From Agromyces protaetiae (GTDB taxonomy: Bacteria; Actinomycetota; Actinomycetes; Actinomycetales; Microbacteriaceae): 64,000 bases of DNA. The notes below the pieces were generated by a model. It made no database searches. It worked only from the letters and a program-made list of their open reading frames with translations, and had not been told where the DNA came from. The stretch lies in assembly GCF_004135405.1 (NCBI RefSeq), contig NZ_CP035491.1, positions 3,410,001-3,474,000 of the forward strand, in the 5' to 3' direction. The position numbers and the translations under genes are program-made. Within the stretch, counting starts at the first letter, position 1. The number at the start of each line of letters is the position of its first letter. Below, piece after piece: positions 40,490 through 48,572 of the stretch.

Positions 40490-41590
40490 TCAGCCCGCGA
40501 GGTAGGACTCGACCTCGACCTCGCCCGACTTGATCTTGTCGGCAAGCGCGGTCACCTTGTCGGCGAGGTCGGCCGGAACGCGGTCGGCCCAGTCGTGGAA
40601 GTCCGCGAGACCGACGCCCTCGTTCTCGAGCGTGCCGATGAACGGGGTCGGGTCGAAGTTGCCGTTGCCGGCCTCGACGACGGCCTCGTGGACACCGACG
40701 TCGATGCCCTTGAGGATCGACGTGAGGAGGAGGTCGCCGACCGAGGGGTCGGTCTCGAACACGTCGGCGTCGACGCCGATGAGGGCGATCTGGCGGCCCG
40801 AGTCGCGAATCGCGACGGCGGCCGACTGGTAGATCGGGCCGCCGACGGGCAGGAGCACGTCGACGCCCTGGTCGATGATGCCCTGGGCGAGCTGGCGCGC
40901 ACCGTCGTTGGCCTCGAAGCCGCCCGTGAACGAGCCGTCTTGCGCTGCGCGATCCCAGCCGATGACCTGCACGGCCGTGCCGTTCTCCTGGTTGTAGAAG
41001 TCGACGCCCTGAGCGAAGCCGTCCATGAAGATGCTCACGGTCGGGATGTTCATGCCGCCGAAGGTGCCGACCTTGCCGGCCTCCGATACGCCCGCCGACA
41101 GGTACCCGGCGAGGAACGCGGCCTGGGCGGTGTCGAAGATGATGGGCTTGATGTTCGGTGCGTCGGTCGTGCCGTCGAAGTCGGTGTCGACCATGTCGTC
41201 GACCGAGATGTAGTCGATGTCGGGGTTGGCCGTCGCCGACTCGAGGGCTGCGGGCGCGAGCAGGAAGCCGACCGTGACGATGGCGTTGCAGTTCTGGTCG
41301 ACGAGGCTCTGCAGGTTCGACGCGAAGTCGGTCTCGGCCTGCGACTCGACCTTGATGGGGGTGACGCCGAGCTCAGCCGCGGCCTTGTCGAGGCCTTCGG
41401 CGCCGAGCTGGTTGAACGACTTGTCGTCGAAGCCGCCCGAGTCGGAGACCATGCAGGGCAGGAAGTCGCTCGCGGCTTCGCCGCCGCCGTCGCCCGACTC
41501 CTCGGGAGCGGCCGCACAGCCGGCCAGCAGGGCCGCGGCGCCGAGCAGCGCGAGACCGCCCAGGGCGCCCTTCTTCGTCGTGATCCTCAC
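40490..41590 (-). CDS. BMP-family nucleoside-binding lipoprotein 1
   Basis: 366-aa substrate-binding protein of the ABC importer. Signal peptide ALGGLALLGAAALLAGC with lipobox LAGC; then the BMP core: VSDSGGFDDKSFNQLGAEGL near 55, TVGFLLAPAALESA near 115, FDTAQAAFLAGYLSAG near 160, VGTFGGMNIPTVSIFMDGFA near 182 and DVLLPVGGPIYQSAA near 245. GTG 41590 follows GGAGG at 7 nt. An 18-bp palindrome lies upstream (41714-41731). A 167-bp gap separates it from the ATPase gene. Confidence 0.94.
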   Translation of the reverse strand: MRITTKKGALGGLALLGAAALLAGCAAAPEESGDGGGEAASDFLPCMVSDSGGFDDKSFNQLGAEGLDKAAAELGVTPIKVESQAETDFASNLQSLVDQNCNAIVTVGFLLAPAALESATANPDIDYISVDDMVDTDFDGTTDAPNIKPIIFDTAQAAFLAGYLSAGVSEAGKVGTFGGMNIPTVSIFMDGFAQGVDFYNQENGTAVQVIGWDRAAQDGSFTGGFEANDGARQLAQGIIDQGVDVLLPVGGPIYQSAAVAIRDSGRQIALIGVDADVFETDPSVGDLLLTSILKGIDVGVHEAVVEAGNGNFDPTPFIGTLENEGVGLADFHDWADRVPADLADKVTALADKIKSGEVEVESYLAG

Positions 41591-41713
41591 AGTGTTCCTC
41601 CAAAGACTGCACCCCGACCGACGCGGGGTTGGTGGAATCACGTTACCGAATGTTGCGCGTTCCCCTCAGGGGAGTTGCGAGTGGGAATCCCAATGGTTAT
41701 GAAGACGCGACAA

Positions 41714-41731
41714 TCTGCTCATATGAGCAGA
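41714..41731. promoter_or_regulatory. 18-bp perfect palindrome upstream of BMP lipoprotein 1
   Basis: TCTGCTCATATGAGCAGA is a perfect palindrome, AT-richer than its surroundings, 124 bp before the BMP1 start and 6 bp after the BMP2 stop. It has the size and symmetry of a dimeric repressor operator; with no T-run it is less likely a terminator. Candidate control site for the nucleoside operon. Confidence 0.5.
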
Positions 41732-41736
41732 CCCGG

Positions 41737-42801
41737 CTACGGAGACGAGGGCGACTCGACGACGAGGTCTCCCGCGATGATGCGTTGGCGGAGCCCTTCG
41801 ATCTCGCCCTCGAGCTCGGGGCTCACGAGCGAGGCGAGGTCGTGGAACGGCGCGATCTCGACCCCGCCGTTCTCGAGCGTGCCGACGTACGGCTCGTTCG
41901 TGAACGACCCGTCGAGCACGTCGCCGACGATCTCGACCATCGCCTGCTGGGTGTTCTTCAGCACGCTCGTGAGCAGGATCGGCCGGAACTCGGCCGACAG
42001 CGTCTCGAATCCGTCGCTGTCGACCCAGATGATCGACACCCCCGCCCGGCCGACGGCTGCCGCCGCGGCGCCCTCCCCCACCTGGCCCGCGACGGGCAGG
42101 ATGACGTCGGCGCCCTGGTCGATGAACCCGTCGGTCAGCACGCGGCCCTTGTTGACGTCCTCGAAGTCGCCCGTGAACGAGCCGTCCTGCGCCTCCTTGT
42201 TCCACCCGAGGGCGCGCACGCTCGTGCCGTGCGCCTCGTTGTAGGCGGCGACGCCGTCGACGAATCCGTCCATGAACAGCGTCACCGGAGGCTGGTTGCC
42301 GCCGCCGAAGGTCGCGACGACGCCCGTCTTCGAGACGCCCGCCGCGAGGTAGCCCGCGAGGAACGACGCCTGCGCCGTGTCGAAGACGACGGGCTTCACG
42401 TTCGGCGCGTCGACGGTCTCGTCGACGATCGCGAAGGCGAGTTCGGGATGCGCGGCCGCCTGGGCGGTAGTCGCCTCGGCGAGCTCCCAGCCGACGGTCA
42501 CGACGAGCGAGCAGCCGGATGCCGCGGCCTGCTCGACGTTCGGCACGAGATCGGTCTCGCCCGTCGACACGAGCGCGCGTGCCGTGACCCCGAACTCGTC
42601 TTCGGCCTGCTGCAGCCCCTCCCACGTGGACTGGTTGAACGAACGGTCTTCGAGGCCGCCCGAGTTCGTCACCATCCGCACGCACTCGTCGGCGGCGACG
42701 TCGCCGCCGTCGCCCGGCTCGGGCGCCGCCTGGCAGGCGGTCAAGGCGACGGATGCCGCGACGACGGCTCCGATCGCGAGAATCCGTCGTGCTCGAAGCA
42801 T
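41737..42801 (-). CDS. BMP-family nucleoside-binding lipoprotein 2
   Basis: 354 aa, paralogue of the downstream lipoprotein. Signal peptide ILAIGAVVAASVALTAC with lipobox LTAC; the BMP core has VTNSGGLEDRSFNQSTWEGL near 45, TVGWELAEATTAQAAA near 103, FDTAQASFLAGYLAAG near 142 and NKEAQDGSFTGDFEDVN near 200. Starts 19 bp after manC, with GAGAGCAGGG upstream. Two binding proteins for one transporter suggest different nucleoside preferences. Confidence 0.93.
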   Translation of the reverse strand: MLRARRILAIGAVVAASVALTACQAAPEPGDGGDVAADECVRMVTNSGGLEDRSFNQSTWEGLQQAEDEFGVTARALVSTGETDLVPNVEQAAASGCSLVVTVGWELAEATTAQAAAHPELAFAIVDETVDAPNVKPVVFDTAQASFLAGYLAAGVSKTGVVATFGGGNQPPVTLFMDGFVDGVAAYNEAHGTSVRALGWNKEAQDGSFTGDFEDVNKGRVLTDGFIDQGADVILPVAGQVGEGAAAAAVGRAGVSIIWVDSDGFETLSAEFRPILLTSVLKNTQQAMVEIVGDVLDGSFTNEPYVGTLENGGVEIAPFHDLASLVSPELEGEIEGLRQRIIAGDLVVESPSSP

Positions 42802-42820
42802 CCGTTGCCCTGCTCTCTGT

Positions 42821-43939
42821 TTAAAGGACGTCGCCCGAGCCGCCGAGGCGGAGCGCGTCGACGACCGCTTTCACACGCTGGGCGTGCTCGCTCGTGGTCA
42901 CGAGGAGCGCGTCGGGCGTGTCGACGACGACGATGTCGTGCACGCCGATGAGACTGATGACCCGCTTCGAGCGACTCACGACGATGCCGCTCGACGCATC
43001 GGCGAGCACGCGCGCACCCGGTCCGAGGATCGCGAGTTCGCCGGAGCGCCCCGCCGTGTTGAGCTTCGCGAGCGACGCGAAGTCGCCGACGTCGTCCCAC
43101 TGGAAGTGCCCGCGAACGACGGCGAGCCGCCCTCCGGCGGCCGCAGGCTCGGCGACCGAGTAGTCGATCGCGATCTTCTCGAGCTTCGGCCAGACGCGGT
43201 CGACGGCGGGGCCGCGCGTCGAGGGGTCGTCCCACGCTTCGGCGAGTTCGACGAGGCCCGCGTGCAGCTCGGGCTTGTTGCGCGCGATCTCGGCGAGGAG
43301 CACGTCGGCGCGCGCGATGAACATGCCCGCGTTCCACAGGTGCTTGCCGCCCTCGAGGTAGCGCTTGGCGGTCGCGAGGTCGGGCTTCTCGACGAAGCTC
43401 GCGACCGACTCGACGTGGTGGGCGCCGTCGATGTCGACATCGGGCCCGCACTCGATGTAGCCGAACCCGACGGCGGGCTCGGTCGGCGTGATGCCGATCG
43501 TGACGATGTAGCCCGCGTCGGCGGCCGCGACCGCGTCGGCGACCGCCTGCGCGAAGAGCGCCGAGCCCGAGATGACGTGGTCGGCGGCGAAGGAGCCGAC
43601 GATGACGCCCGGCTCGCGCCGCTCGAGGATCGCGGCGGCCAGGCCGATCGCGGCCGTCGAATCGCGCGGCTCGCTCTCGAGCACGACGTTGACGTCGGCG
43701 AGGTCGGGGAGCTGCTCCTCGACGGCGGCCCGGTGGGCGCGACCCGTGACGACCATGATCCGCTGGTCTCCCGAGAGCGGGGCCAGTCGGTCCCACGTGT
43801 CCTTCAGGAGCGTCTGGCCCGACCCCGTGAGGTCGTGGAGGAACTTCGGAGCATCGGCGCGAGAGAGCGGCCACAGCCGCGACCCGACGCCGCCGGCCGG
43901 GATGATGCTGTAGAAGCGGTCGAGTGGGGCATCCTGCAT
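42821..43939 (-). CDS. manC: Mannose-1-phosphate guanylyltransferase
   Basis: 372 aa; makes GDP-mannose, donor for the polyprenyl-phosphate mannose synthase at 9401. IIPAGGVGSRLWPLSR at 12-27 is the GTP-binding motif, FAADHVIS near 115, GFGYIECG near 157, SFVEKPDLATAKRYL near 180 with the catalytic Lys, and WNAGMFIAR near 202. The C-terminal isomerase domain of bifunctional enzymes is absent. ATG 43939 has TACGCT 6 nt upstream (43946-43951, minus strand): leaderless. It probably reads through into BMP2. Confidence 0.94.
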   Translation of the reverse strand: MQDAPLDRFYSIIPAGGVGSRLWPLSRADAPKFLHDLTGSGQTLLKDTWDRLAPLSGDQRIMVVTGRAHRAAVEEQLPDLADVNVVLESEPRDSTAAIGLAAAILERREPGVIVGSFAADHVISGSALFAQAVADAVAAADAGYIVTIGITPTEPAVGFGYIECGPDVDIDGAHHVESVASFVEKPDLATAKRYLEGGKHLWNAGMFIARADVLLAEIARNKPELHAGLVELAEAWDDPSTRGPAVDRVWPKLEKIAIDYSVAEPAAAGGRLAVVRGHFQWDDVGDFASLAKLNTAGRSGELAILGPGARVLADASSGIVVSRSKRVISLIGVHDIVVVDTPDALLVTTSEHAQRVKAVVDALRLGGSGDVL

Positions 43940-43945
43940 CCGTCC

Positions 43946-43951
43946 AGCGTA
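43946..43951 (-). promoter_or_regulatory. manC leaderless -10 box
   Basis: TACGCT on the minus strand, 6 nt before the manC ATG. Confidence 0.45.
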
Positions 43952-43988
43952 CTGGGCGGCCCTTCCCCGGGGCAGCGTCGATTCGATG

Positions 43989-44049
43989 TCTCGACGTCGA
44001 GAGACTTAGGACGACCTAAGCGGCGCGCCCGAGCACCCGGGACTAGACT
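43989..44049 (+). promoter_or_regulatory. sdhCDAB promoter with two inverted repeats
   Basis: TAGACT (44044-44049) is a good -10 box, giving a leader of about 60 nt to the sdhC ATG. Just upstream of the -35 position lies CTTAGG-ACGA-CCTAAG (44005-44020), and 3 bp before it the 14-bp palindrome TCTCGACGTCGAGA (43989-44002). Both look like regulator sites. The TTAGG/CCTAA halves recall iron-regulator boxes but the spacing is too short, so the regulator is unknown. Confidence 0.5.
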
Positions 44050-44118
44050 CGCATCGGGCATTTCGCGCCCGGACGCCCGCCGTCGTCACGCCGGGCCACA
44101 AGCCATGGAGGGTTGTTC

Positions 44119-44538
44119 ATGCCAGAGACTCAGGCAGGAACCCTGACCGCACCCACCCCGGCCAAAGAGCGGCCGGGCGGCACGCTCTACCGCGGCCGAG
44201 AGGGCATGTGGTCATGGGTGCTGCACCGCATCACCGGTGTCGCGATCTTCTTCTTCCTTCTCGTGCACATCCTCGACACGGCGCTCGTCCGTGTGAGCCC
44301 CGAGGCCTACAACGCCGTCATCGGCACATACCAGACGCCCATCATGGGCCTCGGCGAGGTCGCCCTCGTGGGCGCGATCGTGTTCCACGCGTTCAACGGC
44401 ATCCGCGTCATCCTGGTCGACTTCTGGGCCTGGGCGACGCGCCACCAGAAGCTGCTCTTCTGGATCGTCGTCGGCCTGTGGGTCGTCACGATGCTCGGCT
44501 TCGCGCCCCGCCACCTCATCAACGTCTTCAGCCACTGA
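44119..44538 (+). CDS. sdhC: Succinate dehydrogenase cytochrome b556 subunit
   Basis: 139-aa membrane anchor with three helices. WSWVLHRITGVAIFFFLLVH near 31 holds the quinone-site Ser/Arg, and HILDTALV the nearby haem-type His; VFHAFNGIRVILVDFW near 95 carries the second conserved His. ATG 44119 has GGAGGG 6 nt upstream; TTG 44113 is the alternative. First gene of sdhCDAB. Confidence 0.95.
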   Translation: MPETQAGTLTAPTPAKERPGGTLYRGREGMWSWVLHRITGVAIFFFLLVHILDTALVRVSPEAYNAVIGTYQTPIMGLGEVALVGAIVFHAFNGIRVILVDFWAWATRHQKLLFWIVVGLWVVTMLGFAPRHLINVFSH

Positions 44539-44552
44539 ACGGGGGATCGACT

Positions 44553-44999
44553 GTGACCACCACCATCGAAGCGCCCCGCACTCCGGCTCGTCCCGCGCCC
44601 AAGCGCGGCCCGAACCTCGAGAAGTGGGGCTGGATCTACATGCGCGTCTCGGGCGTCGTGCTCATCGTGCTCGTCTTCGGACACCTCTTCGTGAACCTCC
44701 TCGTCGGCGAGGGCGTCCACGCCATCGACTTCGGATTCGTGGGCGGCAAGTGGGCCGACCCGTTCTGGCAGTGGTGGGACATCCTGATGCTCTGGCTCGC
44801 GCTCATCCACGGCGGCAACGGCATGCGCACGGTCGTCAACGACTACACGAAGCCCGGCACCGTGCAGCGCATCCTCAAGGGCGCGATCCTCCTCGCCGTC
44901 GTCGCGCTCATCGTCCTCGGCACGCTCGTCGTCTTCACGTTCGACCCGTGCCCGGTCGGCTCGCCCGCCGATCTGCTTCCCTCGTTCTGCGCCGCATAG
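44553..44999 (+). CDS. sdhD: Succinate dehydrogenase hydrophobic membrane anchor subunit
   Basis: 148 aa, three hydrophobic helices ([40 protein letters not shown] and [19 protein letters not shown]), with conserved His in GHLFVN and LIHGGNG for haem/quinone. GTG 44553 with GGGGGA 6 nt upstream, 14 bp after sdhC. Confidence 0.93.
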   Translation: MTTTIEAPRTPARPAPKRGPNLEKWGWIYMRVSGVVLIVLVFGHLFVNLLVGEGVHAIDFGFVGGKWADPFWQWWDILMLWLALIHGGNGMRTVVNDYTKPGTVQRILKGAILLAVVALIVLGTLVVFTFDPCPVGSPADLLPSFCAA

Positions 45000-45006
45000 G
45001 AGACCC

Positions 45007-46812
45007 GTGAGCACCGAGAACCACGTCGAGACCGCGGTCGTCGACGGCGTCCACTACCACCAGTACGACATCGTCATCGTCGGCGCCGGCGGCGCCGGCA
45101 TGCGTGCGGCGATCGAGGCCGGCCCCGGCGCGAAGACCGCCGTCATCTCCAAGCTCTACCCGACGCGGTCGCACACGGGCGCTGCGCAGGGCGGCATGGC
45201 CGCGGCCCTCGCGAACGTCGAAGAAGACAGCTGGGAGTGGCACACCTTCGACACCGTCAAAGGCGGCGACTACCTCGTCGACCAGGACGCCGCCGAGATC
45301 CTCGCGAAAGAGGCCATCGACGCCGTCATCGACCTCGAGAACATGGGCCTGCCGTTCAACCGCACGCCCGACGGCAAGATCGACCAGCGCCGCTTCGGCG
45401 GCCACACGCGCGACCACGGCAAGGCGCCCGTCCGCCGCGCATGCTACGCGGCCGACCGCACCGGCCACATGATCCTGCAGACGCTCTTCCAGAACTGCGT
45501 CCGGCTCGGCATCGAGTTCTACAACGAGTACTACGCCCTCGACGTCGTCATGACCGAGGTCGACGGGGTCGAGCAGCCCTCGGGCGTCGTCGCATACGAG
45601 CTCGCGACGGGCGAACTCCACGTGTTCCAGGCGAAGGCGATCATCTTCGCGACGGGCGGCTTCGGCAAGATCTTCAAGACGACGTCGAACGCCCACACGC
45701 TCACGGGCGACGGCGTCGGCATCATCTGGCGCAAGAAGCTCCCGCTCGAAGACATGGAGTTCTTCCAGTTCCACCCGACCGGCCTCGCCGGTCTCGGCAT
45801 CCTGCTCACCGAGGGCGCCCGCGGCGAGGGCGCGATCCTCCGCAACGCGTCGGGCGAGCGCTTCATGGAGCGCTATGCCCCGACCATCAAAGACCTCGCG
45901 CCGCGCGACATCGTCGCCCGCTGCATGGTGCAAGAGGTGGCCGAAGGCCGCGGTGCGGGCCCCCACAAAGACTATGTGCTCCTCGACTGCACGCACCTCG
46001 GCGCCGAGGTGCTCGAGACGAAGCTCCCCGACATCACCGAGTTCGCCCGCACGTACCTCGGCGTCGACCCCGTCGTCGAGCCCGTGCCCGTCATGCCGAC
46101 GGCGCACTACGCCATGGGCGGCATCCCGACGAACGTCGCCGCCGAGGTGCTCCGCGACAACGACACCGTCGTCCCCGGCCTCTACGCCGCGGGTGAATGC
46201 GCGTGCGTGTCGGTGCACGGGTCGAACCGACTCGGCACGAACTCGCTGCTCGACATCAACGTCTTCGGCAAGCGCGCCGGCCGCAACGCCGTCGAGTACG
46301 TCAAGACCGTCGACTTCACGCCGCTCCCCGCGAACCCCGCGGGCTTCGTGAAGGGCATGCTCGACACGCTCCGCGACTCCACCGGCACCGAGCGCATCGC
46401 GGCGATCCGCAAAGAGCTGCAAGACGAGATGGACAAGGGCGCCCAGGTGTTCCGCACCGACGAGTCGCTCGCGCACGTCACGAACGTCATCGCAGAACTG
46501 CGCGAGCGCTACCAGAACGTCGCCGTGCAAGACAAGGGCAAGCGGTTCAACACCGACCTCCTCGAGGCCGTCGAGCTCGGCTTCCTCCTCGACCTCGCCG
46601 AGGTCGTCGTGTACTCCGCCCGCAACCGCAAGGAGAGCCGCGGCGGCCACATGCGCGACGACTACCCCAAGCGCGACGACGAGAACTACATGAAGCACAC
46701 GATGGCGTACCTCACGGGCGACGCCCACTCGTCCGATGCGTCCGACCACATCCGGCTCGACTGGAAACCGGTCACCATCACCCGTTACCAGCCGATGGAG
46801 AGGAAGTACTGA
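45007..46812 (+). CDS. sdhA: Succinate dehydrogenase flavoprotein subunit
   Basis: 601 aa. FAD Rossmann motif [17 protein letters not shown] near 20, flavin-linking [14 protein letters not shown] with the His near 57, substrate site [20 protein letters not shown] near 255, and [20 protein letters not shown] near 130. The C-terminal helical domain ends in the usual [22 protein letters not shown] 45007 follows AGGAGACC. Oxidises succinate to fumarate in the TCA cycle and feeds quinone. Confidence 0.97.
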   Translation: MSTENHVETAVVDGVHYHQYDIVIVGAGGAGMRAAIEAGPGAKTAVISKLYPTRSHTGAAQGGMAAALANVEEDSWEWHTFDTVKGGDYLVDQDAAEILAKEAIDAVIDLENMGLPFNRTPDGKIDQRRFGGHTRDHGKAPVRRACYAADRTGHMILQTLFQNCVRLGIEFYNEYYALDVVMTEVDGVEQPSGVVAYELATGELHVFQAKAIIFATGGFGKIFKTTSNAHTLTGDGVGIIWRKKLPLEDMEFFQFHPTGLAGLGILLTEGARGEGAILRNASGERFMERYAPTIKDLAPRDIVARCMVQEVAEGRGAGPHKDYVLLDCTHLGAEVLETKLPDITEFARTYLGVDPVVEPVPVMPTAHYAMGGIPTNVAAEVLRDNDTVVPGLYAAGECACVSVHGSNRLGTNSLLDINVFGKRAGRNAVEYVKTVDFTPLPANPAGFVKGMLDTLRDSTGTERIAAIRKELQDEMDKGAQVFRTDESLAHVTNVIAELRERYQNVAVQDKGKRFNTDLLEAVELGFLLDLAEVVVYSARNRKESRGGHMRDDYPKRDDENYMKHTMAYLTGDAHSSDASDHIRLDWKPVTITRYQPMERKY

Positions 46813-46813
46813 C

Positions 46814-47575
46814 GTGTCGATCGCCACGCTCGAGCAGCCGCCCGCAGAGGCCGCGCCCATCCAGTCCTTCACGGTCACGTTCCTCATCCGCCGGTTCGAC
46901 CCCGACGTCGACACCGAACCGCGTTGGCAGGACTTCGACGTCGAGATGTTCGCGACCGACCGCGTGCTCGACGCGCTCCACAAGATCAAGTGGGAACAGG
47001 ACGGCTCGCTGACGTTCCGCCGCTCGTGCGCGCACGGCATCTGCGGCTCCGACGCGATGCGCATCAACGGCCGCAACCGGCTCGCGTGCAAGACGCTCAT
47101 CAAGGACCTCGACATCTCGAAGCCCATCTACGTCGAGGCGATCAAGGGTCTCCCCCTCGAGAAGGACCTCGTCGTCGACATGGAGCCGTTCTTCGCCTCG
47201 TACCGCGAGGTGCAGCCCTTCCTCCAGCCGAAGACGGCCGCCGCGCCCGGCAAGGAGCGCGTGCAGTCGGTCGCCGAGCGCGCCCGCTTCGACGACACCA
47301 CGAAGTGCATCCTGTGCGCGGCGTGCACGTCGAGCTGCCCCGTCTTCTGGACCGACGGCCAGTACTTCGGGCCCGCCGCGATCGTCAACGCGCACCGCTT
47401 CATCTTCGACTCGCGCGACGACGAGGCCAAGGTCCGCCTCGACATCCTGAACGACAAAGAGGGCGTGTGGCGCTGCCGCACGACCTTCAACTGCACCGAG
47501 GCGTGCCCGCGCGGCATCGAGGTCACGAAGGCCATCGCCGAGGTCAAGCAGGCGGTCATGCGCGGTCGCGCCTGA
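46814..47575 (+). CDS. sdhB: Succinate dehydrogenase iron-sulfur subunit
   Basis: 253 aa. Plant-ferredoxin domain with CAHGICGSDAMRINGRNRLA and its final Cys near 70-90 for [2Fe-2S]; CILCAACTSSCP near 160 and CRTTFNCTEACPRGI near 218 for [4Fe-4S] and [3Fe-4S]. GTG 46814 lies 1 bp after the sdhA stop, with GAGAGGAAG inside sdhA as ribosome binding site. Passes electrons from FAD to quinone. Confidence 0.97.
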   Translation: MSIATLEQPPAEAAPIQSFTVTFLIRRFDPDVDTEPRWQDFDVEMFATDRVLDALHKIKWEQDGSLTFRRSCAHGICGSDAMRINGRNRLACKTLIKDLDISKPIYVEAIKGLPLEKDLVVDMEPFFASYREVQPFLQPKTAAAPGKERVQSVAERARFDDTTKCILCAACTSSCPVFWTDGQYFGPAAIVNAHRFIFDSRDDEAKVRLDILNDKEGVWRCRTTFNCTEACPRGIEVTKAIAEVKQAVMRGRA

Positions 47576-47603
47576 CGAGCGCCTGCTTCGGCAGAACCAC
47601 ACG

Positions 47604-47640
47604 ACGAGAGGCCGGTGCCCGTAGGGCACCGGCCTCTCGT
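47604..47640 (+). terminator. sdhCDAB terminator
   Basis: Perfect 17-bp inverted repeat (ACGAGAGGCCGGTGCCC with its complement) and a 3-base GTA loop, 28 bp after the sdhB stop. Very stable; no U-tract. Confidence 0.85.
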
Positions 47641-47647
47641 GTGCCTC

Positions 47648-47667
47648 CGAGACATCCGGATGTCTCG
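47648..47667. repeat. 20-bp palindrome made of two head-to-head GAGACATCC motifs
   Basis: CGAGACATCCGGATGTCTCG is perfectly symmetrical, between the sdh terminator and the adhesin terminator. It joins the over-represented 9-mer GAGACATCC to its complement. Confidence 0.6.
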
Positions 47668-47698
47668 AGCTCCTCACGGCGCGGCAAGCCGCGCCGCG

Positions 47699-48572
47699 CA
47701 CGAAAGCGGGGCGCATCCGGATGTCTCCGAATGCGCCCCGCCGGGACTGTCAGCCGTTACTCGACCTGGGTGCCGTCCTTGCGGCGCCGGGTGATCGTGT
47801 AGACCACCGCGATCCCGCCCAGCACGATCAACCCAGCCGCACCCCAGACCCACGGACCACCCGCGAACCCGGTCGCCGGCATCCCATGAGGCACCCGGAC
47901 CACGACCGTCGACTCATCGCACAGCACCTGCGCGGCGACATCACCAGACTCCACGTAGCACAGCTCACCCGTGTTCGTCTCACTGGACGCCGTGGTCCTC
48001 GGGTTCAACGTCACCGCCAGCACCACATCAGGAGCCGTCGGATAGTTCTGACCCAACACCCCGAGCAGGTCGCACCGCAGGGTGCCGCCGTACCCGGCAG
48101 CATCCTGACCCGTGACCGCGCAGTTCTCGTACCGCGGGAACGCCGGCGCACCCGCCGTCGTGATCTCATCCACCCGCAGGTCGGCCGGGATCTCATCGAA
48201 CAACGTCACGTTCTCCGCAGCACCCGTACCCGTCGCGGTCGTGGACAACGTGTACTCGAACGAGCTCCCCGGCACAGCCGACGTCACACTCGAGGACTTC
48301 AGAATGTTCACCACCTCGGGCCGATCGATCGCACACGTCGGCAACGCCATCGGGTACGCCGCAAGCACCGACTCCGACGGGTTGATCGAGAACGTGATCG
48401 TCGCCGGGTTCACCATGTCACGCCACGGATACGTCGGCACCGTCTCATCCAAGATCAGATCCAAGAACCGATCCCCCGGCGTCGGCGGCGTGATCAGATC
48501 CTGCTCCGTGATCGGACGCCACCCCGGGAACTCATACGGAATCCCATTCTCATCCACCGCAGCACCCGGCCA
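47699..48572 (-). repeat. Copy 1 of an 874-bp near-identical direct repeat (3' cassette of the adhesin genes)
   Basis: Matches 56628-57501 with a constant offset of 8929 bp and, by line-by-line reading, one mismatch (a at 48534, g at 57463). It spans the last about 272 codons, the cell-wall sorting signal, the stop codon and the terminator hairpin. Identity ends abruptly at 48573 although the encoded proteins stay similar beyond. Confidence 0.95.
47706..47741 (-). terminator. Adhesin 1 terminator
   Basis: GCGGGGCGCAT pairs with ATGCGCCCCGC across an inner CGGA/TCCG stem and TGTC loop; 16 bp after the adhesin 1 stop on the minus strand. The loop carries the 9-mer GGATGTCTC. Duplicated at 56635-56670. 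Confidence 0.75.

Noticed and set aside
44005-44020. DtxR/IdeR iron box at the sdh promoter
   Set aside because: The TTAGG/CCTAA halves are separated by only 4 bp, whereas the known box is a 19-bp palindrome; kept only as an unknown inverted repeat.
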